DNA of 64,000 nucleotides from positions 1-64,000 of the forward strand of contig JAAEAF010000357.1 in NCBI GenBank assembly GCA_011037195.1. Direction: 5' to 3'. Of the stretch, positions 56,880 through 64,000 are shown in pieces. Position 1 is the first letter of the stretch, and every line of letters begins with the position of its first letter. The notes beneath the pieces were generated by a model that worked only from the letters and a program-made list of their open reading frames with translations, was not told where the DNA came from and searched no databases. A program made the translations under genes and the position numbers. This stretch comes from Triatoma infestans (lineage: Eukaryota > Arthropoda > Insecta > Hemiptera > Reduviidae).

Positions 56880-57335
56880 CATAATATCAAATTATTTACA
56901 GAGTTTTTTGAATTTCGGTTACGAAATTGAGTTTTTAATGTTATAAAATTTTTCATTTCCACCATTGTATTTTTATTTTTTTTTTAATATTGTTTACTAG
57001 ACGTTGGTTTTATATAATTATATTTGTAATTTGTAATTAATACATTTAGTATACCTATTATGTAGCATGGATTGAATAAGATCTCCTTCTTCAGGGTTGC
57101 TCTAGAGACGGAAAACAGATACACACACACACCTTATCCAGTAAAACACTCATTTTTCGCTAACAATGGGATCCAAATTATTCGCACACCCATCTTAATA
57201 CTCCTTTTTAGCCATCATTAACTAACTTCGGGATTTTCTTCAAGTACACGAAGAACAAAACTTTTTTGCAGAATCGACAATTTTATTTTCAAGAGAAAAT
57301 TGATTCCAAAAATTTATTAGGTTCTTTTGATGAAA
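56880..57335. other. Unassigned spacer
   Basis: A GATCTCCTTCTTCAGGGTTG scrap (57080) may be another CTGAAGAAG tip. A short CA run lies at 57120-57131. Nothing else. Confidence 0.3.
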
Positions 57336-57337
57336 GC

Positions 57338-57622
57338 TTATCTTCGGATGAATGGCTTGAGGCCTTCAAGTTGTGGAAGATAAGTGTTAAGAAGCGGGAG
57401 ATGTGAGAGAGCGCTTTGAGCACCAATGACAAAATTCTCCCAAAAGTTGTGATCATTTTCCTCATATATCTCAATACTTACTGAATGACCCACGTATATT
57501 CCAACAAGAAGAGGTTGGCGGTATCTCAAAGGTCCGTTGCTTATTTCTTTTCCCCCAACGAATGAGATTTCAATCAGATACGTCTGTCTACGTATATAAT
57601 TTTTTTTTTTTTTTTTAATTTT
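57338..57622 (-). CDS. Protein-like open frame, unknown, possibly partial exon
   Basis: About 90 codons are open on the minus strand, ending in TAA at 57338-57340. The first few codons come from a T-run. From about 57592 the translation looks like protein and not low complexity: TYLIEISFVGGKEISNGPLR, YRQPLLVGIYVGHSVSIEIY, EENDHNFWENFVIGAQ, SALSHLPLLNTYLPQLEGLK. There is no ATG near the start, and no convincing acceptor (GTAGACAG at about 57584 lacks a pyrimidine tract). AATAAA lies shortly after the stop on the coding strand. I do not recognise the family. It may be a last exon, a retrocopy or part of a mobile element. Confidence 0.3.
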   Translation of the reverse strand, partial: KIKKKKKNYIRRQTYLIEISFVGGKEISNGPLRYRQPLLVGIYVGHSVSIEIYEENDHNFWENFVIGAQSALSHLPLLNTYLPQLEGLKPFIRR

Positions 57623-57624
57623 TT

Positions 57625-58250
57625 AGGGAATTTTATGGTACTCAAGTGGAAATATAACACCTTTTGAATTTAATTTTCACCAGTTAGGGTTATCTTTAAG
57701 CCGTCTACAAAATTATTAACGAGGTATGAACACTTTTAAGAAATGATAAAATAAAAAGGGCGAGAAGACTGGGGAAAAGGAAAGCGGTGTGAAGATAAGC
57801 CACGCGTACAGGATTAACACTGTTATATACATTTCACTAATTTACTACAAACTTAAAAGTAATCCTACTACACACAAAGCTCGTCTGACACAGTCTCTAA
57901 TCTTCAAGAAAATTTTCATATATGAGCGAAAAAAAGTAAAATAAAATTAAAAAAAAAAAAGGAAAAAGTATTACGTTAATAAAAGCTCTCTCAGCTTTCC
58001 TAATTTTTACTTAAAATTATCGTCCGGAAAATTTTTTCAATATTTTTTATAGAAAAAAAAAATGCAATAAATATTTCTTACTGGTTGACAAGCTCTATTA
58101 CACTGAAAGAAAAGCCTTATTTCCTTTGACTTTATACCAGATCTTTAACACATCCCCTGTGAATTTTCTTACTTAAATCTCTTGCTTCTTCATGTCTTGA
58201 ATTCTTGGCGATTTTGTGCTGAAGGCTCTATGAAGTAGTCACTGCATTGA
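57625..58250. other. Unassigned AT-rich spacer
   Basis: Nothing recognised. Confidence 0.35.
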
Positions 58251-58489
58251 CAACCAGAATTCTTTTAAAATGGTATTCAAATCATCAGGCCTTAAAATTA
58301 CAATGAGATGTTCTACGGCAATGGCCAAAGGAGTTTTTAAAGAAAAAAAAAAATTCTTTGTTGCCCTTCGTTTCGGGTACCATTGGTGCCCTTCTTCAGG
58401 AGCTCTGTAAAAATTTATTGAAGAAAATACATTATTGTACAATTATAGTAGTTAAGAAAAGTTCATAAGGGGACCTTACACTTTCATTC

Positions 58490-58528
58490 GGAATGTCATT
58501 CTGAATGACACATTCAGAATGACATTCC
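58490..58528. repeat. Perfect 18-bp palindrome with 3-base loop
   Basis: GGAATGTCATTCTGAATG at 58490-58507 and its exact reverse complement at 58511-58528 lie at the left end of the inner TIR element. Confidence 0.95.
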
Positions 58529-58674
58529 TGAAGCAATCCTGAAGGAAGCTACACCTATCAATCAGACTGACATTCTGATTGAGAGCATTTTAGGTTAGTT
58601 TAAAATGAACTGTCATTGAGTGTGTTGTACAGTGTTGGGCAATCGAGAAAAAAAAGAGTGAAATGAAGAAAACT

Positions 58675-59490
58675 ATTAAGTTGAAACTTGATATTCCGTT
58701 TAGGTATCACCATGGCATCTGACAGTGGGTCATCTGTCAAAATTCCTTGACCGGAAGTGCCACTTTATTTGTTAGTTTTTTTACTTTTTTGCGATTTTCT
58801 CAAAAATGGCTCCAACGATTTTCTTAAAACTTGGTATAACAACTACACATACAAAGAGCTACAACTTTTATTTGAAACATTTCGATGGGAAAATTCATTT
58901 AAGGGCAGTTATGGGGGAGGGGTCGGGTTAGGTTTTCATCTAAAGTGCTCTTTCAATTTATTAAACAATTCTATCACCTAAATAATGTTAATTAGAATTA
59001 AATATGTTGTTGAAATTCCGAGTTTGATAAAAATCGGATGACCGGAAGTGCATTTACTTTAGTACTTCACTAAATGATTTTTCCACTTTTTCGCGATTTT
59101 ATCAAACATGGCTCAGACGATTTTCTTCAAACTTGATATATCAACTACATATGCAAAGAGCTACAACTTTTATTTAAAACATTTTTCTAGGAAAATTCAT
59201 TTAATGGCACTTTTAGGGGAGGGGTAGGGTTATGTTTTTCTCTAAAGTGCTATCATAGTTGATTATACAATTCTATCAGCCAAACAAAATTAATTAGAAA
59301 TAAATGGATGGCCAAAATTCAGAGTTTCAAGGAAATTAATTAACCGGAAGTGCGCTTTTACTGAACGGTTTATTCAGTTTTCGTCGTATTTGAATTAATT
59401 TGGTACACAAACTATAAAATTTGTCAATTATAATTTTGATAACTGGAGTAAGAGAAAGTTTTGTGAGTGTTTCACACCAGAAATGAAGAA
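58675..59490 (-). repeat. DR1 copy with three CCGGAAGTGC module starts
   Basis: GGTATCACCATGGCATCTGA is followed by modules with CCGGAAGTGC at 58751, 59042 and 59344, spaced 291 and 302 bp. Each is followed by GCGATTTT, a GGCTC..ACGATTTTCTT box and ACAACTTTTATTT.AAACATTT. The copy ends with GGAGTAAGAGAAAGTTTTGT and TTTCACACCAG. It shows best that DR1 is built of tandem ~300-bp modules. Confidence 0.9.
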
Positions 59491-59834
59491 AAAAATGCCC
59501 AGCGCGCCAACGTTCTCCATTGCAAGTTGAGACTAGACTGACAAAAAGATTGTCGCGCAACACTACACCTTCATTCTGAATGTCAGTCTCCCCACCAGTT
59601 GGTATGAATGACAGTCTGATTTCAAAATATCTAGAAATCCATCAATCACTACCATACATTATCAGTCAGAATGTCATTCTCAGTGATGACTGACGTTCCG
59701 AATGAAAGTGTAAGGTCCCCTATAGATTTATATTTTTCTTTCTTCTTTTTTTATAAATCTATAACAAAGAAATTTTTTTTCTTTAAAAACTCCTCTGGCC
59801 ATTGCCGTACGAACATCTCATCAGAATTCTTTTA

Positions 59835-60200
59835 TTTTTTCTAAAATATAATATTAAAATCGTATGTACATAGAATGTGTAAAGGGCCATGTCAAATGCA
59901 AAGATAATTTACGTAAAATGATATGAACAGAGCAACAAATAATTCTGACATTATAATCAATTAAACTCATCGACTGAATAAAAAGTCTGATCTACCAGAT
60001 GAGTTTTTTTCAGCTTCTTCCTGAACGGCCACAATGCACTTTTTTTTTCAGATAGCGGAATATAACTTTATGAAAAAGATGTGGAATACTACAATAAAAT
60101 AGAAATTCTTATAGAATATGCATTCTATGGCTGCGAGAAGAACTAACGTACTTTTATTTCTGATATGATAACTAGGAGTATTTGTAAAACATGGTGAACT
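59835..60200. other. Unassigned spacer
   Basis: Nothing recognised. Confidence 0.3.
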
Positions 60201-60204
60201 GATT

Positions 60205-60345
60205 ACGTATATTATCTTTCAGCCTTCCACGGCTACTGTCACGTAAAAAACACTTTATATTGAGACCGCGTCAATGGTTTGTTATAAACTGACGTTTCGC
60301 CCATATTACCATTGTCTTCTTCAGGGTAGTGTCACGTCTAAAACT
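60205..60345 (-). repeat. Type D tip element, single arm
   Basis: The minus strand reads CTGAAGAAGACAATGGTAAT, ATGGGCGAAACGTCAG, then TTTATAACAAACCATTGACG and GGTCTCAATATAAAGTGTTT. It matches the 56.7-kb foldback arm and keeps an intact CTGAAGA...GAAACG core. Confidence 0.65.
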
Positions 60346-61389
60346 GAAACATCTATTTGGAGAATGTGCCTGAAAGGTCAAAAGGTGAACTATGCTCTGA
60401 AGACTTTAGAATGGAATGGCAAGATACCTGTAATTTGACCAGGGTACCACATGTAATAATATCTGAAGTGTAGTCTTGCATTTACTGTTGGGCGCTTACT
60501 ATCTATATAGTTCTTCAATATCATAACTTCCTGTATTTTAAGTTTGGACTCTTGAGAATTCAAATAGTGTTAGCGTCAATAATACAAAGATCGGAGTCGA
60601 AGTTAAGAGAAAATACGTAGGGTAATTTATTACAAAAACCTTCACAAAAATTGTGTTTATTTTTGTTTTAATCTATTGTACGCCTCCCTCCAGTGCCAAG
60701 ATGAGAGTGTCCGTATTTGTGGAACACTCCCTCCTTCCAGGTCTATTTGCTCTGGAAATTTCATTTTCTGGAACGATTCTAGGGAGGATATTTGCTCCTC
60801 CAATATACCCGGTATGGTATCTATACGCTGCTAAACCTTTTCTCAGTTAGCGTCCACAATCAACTGGAGACCGAAGATGTCCTTCCATCTACACATAGAA
60901 TCTAGCATATGGAATTATTGCGTTCTTAGTTTCTTCAGACGCGCTATGAGTCCTCAATGCCCCTCCATGGTGCTCATGGATTATTAGTGTGCTACTCAGT
61001 CTTGCTCAGACTGAGACATTTCTGTCTACATTATAACAAATGTTTACTGATTTATTTAACATATTTAACAGTTCTTTTTTTATAAGGTTAATAATCTCAA
61101 TTAAACTAGAAATTTGTTATTTTGTCTTTCTTTTTCTCTCTATTTGAATGATGTTTATAGTGTATTATGTTCTAAAGAACAAGAAGGAAGGTGTTATAAA
61201 CTCTTGATATATGCCTGTTTATTAGCATACAAACACAATCATAACACCCAGTAATACTTGACTTCTAACATAAATGGATATAACCCCCTACTCAAAAATA
61301 GAGACGCGACAGATGTATGTATGTACGATACCTATGCAATGACAACACACCACACAATATATGGAAATGGTATTATATACTTTGGCTGG

Positions 61390-61460
61390 CTAACACACTA
61401 TATACATAAACACATATATATATATCACCACACACATACACACACCACACACACACACGC
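61390..61460. repeat. CA/TA-rich simple-sequence tract
   Basis: Imperfect CA and TA dinucleotide runs with interruptions. Confidence 0.85.
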
Positions 61461-61585
61461 AGTCTTTAGAAAGTATGACGTATTCACCTTATATACATAT
61501 AGGTTTAAATAATTCATATTTTATTGGATGGATTGTCATTGTTCCACATTGTTCACCCACCCCTCTTACGACCGCGTATGCATAA

Positions 61586-61632
61586 CACACACAGACACAC
61601 ATACATACATATATACATGCATACATACATCA
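61586..61632. repeat. (ACAC/ACAT)n tract
   Basis: ACACACAGACACACATACAT followed by further CATA units. Confidence 0.85.
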
Positions 61633-62104
61633 ATGTTTTTTAAAAAAAAGTATAATTTTCTTGTGGTAATGATTTCTTTCAACCGTATACTCCTCCCTTG
61701 AACGCCTTCACTATAACCAAGTGATAGGTGTATGTTATGGTTATGTATGTATATATATACATTTTAACAAAACCACTGTATAGGGCTCATTATGTGATAA
61801 TAACCTTATTATTAGTGGCCACATGCAAATGACCGGCTATTACAAAAGAGACAACCTTGTTCAGCGCTCCCATTTTTAGAATATACGATAATTTTTTCTT
61901 TTTTTTCTTTTTGGATTTTTATTACTTTCATCTATGGGATCATCATCTACATATACATGTACTTGATAATGTAAACCAGTTTTATGGACTGTTGTGTTTA
62001 TTGCTGGCCGTTGGGTTTAATACTTGGCAAATTTTTGTTGTCTTTTCGGCCTGGAGCAATGGGATAAAACAAAAAACAAAGATTTCCTTTCTTTTTTGAG
62101 GTTT

Positions 62105-62155
62105 TTTAATGTACCAACATTTCGGCGAACAATATTCGCCTTCATCAGAGGATTC
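62105..62155 (-). repeat. Hammerhead-like tip motif with 6-bp perfect stem
   Basis: The minus strand reads CTCTGATGAAGGCGAATATT then GTTCGCCGAAATGTTGGTAC. It shows CTGATGA, one extra A, a perfect stem GGCGAA/TTCGCC with a 5-base loop, then GAAAT. No inverted arms were found beside it. It is probably a Penelope-type or related terminal fragment. Confidence 0.55.
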
Positions 62156-62299
62156 AAACCTTCCCTCCCATCAATTATCTATATTTGTTGATATTACTAT
62201 CGAGACACTATTATTAAGTGCGTCTATAAAATCCCCTGAAGAAGGAGAACAGTGTTAAGCATTCAACTAGATTAATTTTAGTCATATTATAATATATAT

Positions 62300-62360
62300 T
62301 ACATTAAAAAAAACTGGGGTGAAATGTTCACAGGATTTATCTCTGAATGTAAATTCTAGT
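62300..62360 (+). repeat. DR1 5'-end fragment
   Basis: AAACTGGGGTGAAATGTTCA followed by CAGGATTTATCTC is the DR1 start, cut short. Confidence 0.5.
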
Positions 62361-62810
62361 GAGATATCTATTTGTTGGTCGGACGCAAGAAAATTAAGAG
62401 AAAAAATATACAAAAACTAGGAAACTATACTTTAATAACGTTAATTTATAAAATTTACACTAACGACTTACGAGATACAGACTGAGAAAAATGAATTAGC
62501 AGAGACAATGGAAGGAGCTCACGCAGCAAGAGTAGACTGTTAGCGTAGAAGAGCTAGCGCCAATTTCGGTTTCTCAGACGAGATCCTTACAATCATCTCC
62601 TTCCAAAGTACATCAACTTCAGCCGCTTTTTCTCCTGTGAACCTACAGGTTCATAATACATTTTATGCAAACAAACGGTTTTTCTTAAACATGCTCAGTT
62701 AGAGAGCGATACAAATTTTGTGTTCACTCTAATAAAGATACAGTTACTTTAAATGTTATCAGGCTTCTCCATCAGGTTACCTGTATTGGACTGGACTCCT
62801 CCATCTCTTT
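62361..62810. other. Unassigned spacer
   Basis: Nothing recognised. Confidence 0.3.
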
Positions 62811-62814
62811 CAAT

Positions 62815-63290
62815 CGTGACTATCGTCTATTTCTAGGCTCCAAGCGGTTATGATTTCCTGCACATCCTAAAGCTAGTATCTACATGGACGATCCTCTTTT
62901 CATGCGGTAAGGGGGTTGCCATTCAAAAAACCCTTTAGGCCAGCTATCATTCTCCATTCTCCTTATGTGGTCAACCAAGTGAGGATCTTTTCATGGATTT
63001 GCTTCACTATTTCGTGTTGCCCTCGTGCTATTCTCCTTATCAAGTTGTTTCTCCACTCTGGAACGCCCCGCAGATCTTCTCCAATAATCCACTTCAGGCA
63101 CTCGTAAACTTTGCACTTTTTTTTTTTTTTATTAGTGTCCAGGTTTCACAGCTATAGACAACCAATGGTTTCAACTATGCCTTATGTAAATTTGCTTCTT
63201 TCTGACCGAATAATATTTGGGGGACAGTACCGTCTTGAGCATACTAATGGCCCCTCGATCTCTATGGATCCGGAATTCGATAACCTTATA
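62815..63290 (-). pseudogene. LINE RT C-terminal remnant (RTE-like or related)
   Basis: Minus-strand frames give VIEFRIHRDRGAISMLKTVL then SPKYYSVRKKQIYIRHS, matching the I..RI..AR.AF..L.....S...S...K...Y block after the RT domain. A frameshifted YSCETWT (TATAGCTGTGAAACCTGGAC), the hallmark Y.CETW motif, follows. Further on come IRRIARGQHEIVKQIHEKIL and HIRRMENDSWPKGFFEWQPP, the (G)H+.RM......K...W.P block. Order and spacing are those of an intact protein, but frameshifts, a 12-base T run (63119-63130) and stops make it dead. Target duplications were not found. Confidence 0.75.
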
Positions 63291-63294
63291 AGTC

Positions 63295-63610
63295 AACATT
63301 GTTTATTTTTCCTTCTTCCAAAAATCAAAGGAGGAAGTATGTATATAATTAAAATAAAATAATAAAGATGTATATAATTAAAATAAAAATAGAAACAGAA
63401 ATTAAAAACAAAGTTTAGTTATTTAACGATAAGAAGTTTAGATAAGAAGTTCTTTGGAAATATAATTAGGTAAGTTGAGCCAAGGATGGTAGTGCGATAG
63501 CTAGGGAAGGGTCTGGGAGACAGAGAGAGCCGTCTGCCAGCACTTGTTGCTCAACAACACCCAGACCAACAGCCGTAGTTAAGTCCCGCCGACCACGACG
63601 ACACGGCTCA
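63295..63610. other. Spacer passing into GC-richer island
   Basis: AT-rich to 63470, where AGGTAAGT forms a donor-like octamer on the plus strand. From 63480 CpG-bearing DNA begins (CCCGCCGACCACGACGACAC). Confidence 0.35.
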
Positions 63611-63612
63611 AA

Positions 63613-63831
63613 CTACAAAAGAGTTGAGGTGTAAGACAGGGAGAGAGAGATGGCAACAGGCGCGAGCGGGGTTTGTTGGGAAGGCGGCGGTAGTGGTTCT
63701 GAAGGACCCAGTTTGCTGCTGTTGGCTGATGCCTCTGAAGCAGAGCCACTACTGAAGCTTTGTTGACTCTTGAGACACAACCTTTTAGATTCATTATATT
63801 CCTTTATGAAATATTTTGCTCCCTTTAATTT
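63613..63831 (-). CDS. Candidate terminal coding exon, unknown gene
   Basis: On the minus strand a pyrimidine-rich tract (TTTTTTTTTCTCCTTTTTTG) is followed by TCTTTGAACACAAG|AAA. An acceptor after ACACAAG would open an in-frame 72-codon exon in phase 0, ending with TAG at 63613. The translation starts KLKGAKYFIKEYNESKRL and passes into a Ser/Pro-rich tail (SQQSFSSGSASEASANSSKL, GPSEPLPPPSQQTPLAPVA), a composition typical of disordered protein ends. Its DNA is GC-richer than the surroundings. No family is recognised; the ISLSLSYTSTLL end may be past a real splice site. The opposite strand also has a short ATG frame (63651, MATGASGVCWEGGG). Confidence 0.3.
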   Translation of the reverse strand, partial: KLKGAKYFIKEYNESKRLCLKSQQSFSSGSASEASANSSKLGPSEPLPPPSQQTPLAPVAISLSLSYTSTLL

Positions 63832-64000
63832 CTTGTGTTCAAAGACAAAAAAGGAGAAAAAAAAAATTCTTAGATGGTGTAAGTTACTTATGCGATTATT
63901 TACCGAGAACACTCCAATTAACCCCAACACTTTATTTTAAATTAAAACTTTCTAAATAAGATTAAGTCAATTTTCTGAACAAAATTAGAATAAAAATTTA
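63832..64000. other. Unassigned AT-rich end of window
   Basis: Nothing recognised besides the pyrimidine tract (minus strand) noted for the neighbouring exon candidate. Confidence 0.3.

Larger units (their letters stand above)
58469..59720. mobile_element. Inner TIR element carrying a DR1 copy
   Basis: The 30-bp terminal inverted repeats GGGGACCTTACACTTTCATT + CGGAATGTCA (58469-58498, and inverted at 59691-59720 with one mismatch) bound a 1,252-bp element. Near both ends GAATGACATTC-type motifs repeat in both orientations. The centre is a DR1 copy. No transposase remains, so it is non-autonomous. Target duplication is unclear (flanks ..ATAA and TATA..). Subterminal repeats suggest a hAT- or similar cut-and-paste family, but the class is not determined. 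Confidence 0.8.
58255..59834. mobile_element. Nested foldback: outer inverted-repeat element (type C)
   Basis: The outer arms are 58305-58362 and 59763-59819 (GGCAATGGCCAAAGGAGTTT against its inverse AAACTCCTCTGGCCATTGCC; GAGATGTTC/GAACATCTC). The left arm is followed by GCCCTTCGTTTCGGGTACCA and TTGGTGCCCTTCTTCAGGAG. On the minus strand this is a CTGAAGAAGGGCACC...GGTACCCGAAACG tip with a well-paired stem. CAGAATTCTTTTA stands in direct orientation at 58255-58267 and 59822-59834, a possible 13-bp target duplication. An inner TIR element and a DR1 copy lie inside. Confidence 0.75.
60346..62100. other. Unassigned stretch with CA/TA/ACAT tracts
   Basis: 60640-61000 is less AT-rich but has no recognised product. 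CA- and TA-rich tracts lie at 61390-61460, and ACAC/ACAT tracts at 61586-61632. No gene recognised. Confidence 0.4.

Noticed and set aside
60640..61000. Possible mobile-element coding fragment in a less AT-rich block
   Set aside because: Neither strand gave a motif I could name; left as unassigned.

Overview
The window is non-coding, AT-rich animal DNA. It has CA, GA and CT microsatellites, tRNA-derived SINEs with pol III A and B boxes, 5'-truncated LINEs with target-site duplications, a U6 snRNA-derived retrosequence and CpG-bearing islands. There is no operon-like packing and no long open frame. The LINE C-terminal motifs are of the kind common in arthropods, so an arthropod (perhaps an insect) is my best guess; the species cannot be read from the sequence. 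No complete protein-coding gene is visible. Three short open segments are offered as exon or gene-remnant candidates: 11451-11487 (+), 57338-57622 (-) and 63613-63831 (-).

The dominant structure is one diverged repeat family, called DR1 here, covering by eye roughly a quarter to a third of the window in about 40 pieces on both strands. In its (+) orientation a unit runs as follows. It opens with CTGGTGTGAAACACTCACACG and ACTTTCTCTTACTGCAATT. One to three internal modules of about 300 bp follow, each with AAGTTTAAAGAAAATCG, a TTTTCGAGAAAAT box, CACTTCCGGTTNACCGATTTTCTTCAAAC, GGAAAGCATAACGCTACTGTTCC and GGGAAAATGTTTCAAATAAAAGTGATAG. The end carries GATTTTGCCCGAAAC, CGTTTTTGAGATATTTTGTTCACAC, CATGTATTTCCGGTGAAAACTC and AAATTTGACACGATCAC, then a second copy of the AGAGAAAGT motif. 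DR1 copies occur singly, head-to-tail and head-to-head, and other elements are inserted in them.

Layered on DR1 are: (1) foldback elements whose tips carry a CTGAWGA-N-stem-GAAAC core resembling hammerhead or Penelope-type sequences (about 1.3, 2.4, 17, 45.9, 50, 54.4, 56.7, 58.4, 60.3 and 62.1 kb); (2) a foldback with 420/458-bp arms and an interior open-frame remnant (35.76-37.26 kb); (3) a nested inverted-repeat structure with an inner 30-bp TIR element around a DR1 copy (58.26-59.83 kb); (4) six decayed LINE 3' fragments, two of them dropped into DR1 copies with clear 9-bp target duplications; (5) a SINE group with tRNA-like heads, including one whose head is the 5' part of U6 snRNA fused to a tRNA-Thr-like sequence (6.5-6.8 kb).

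Between these lie AT-rich spacers and a few GC-richer or CT/GA-rich islands (0.5, 4.7-5.2, 10.9-11.5, 16.1, 43.9-44.3, 51.2-51.7, 63.5-63.8 kb) that might be regulatory or first-exon DNA. The most natural reading is intergenic or large-intron DNA built by repeat accumulation.
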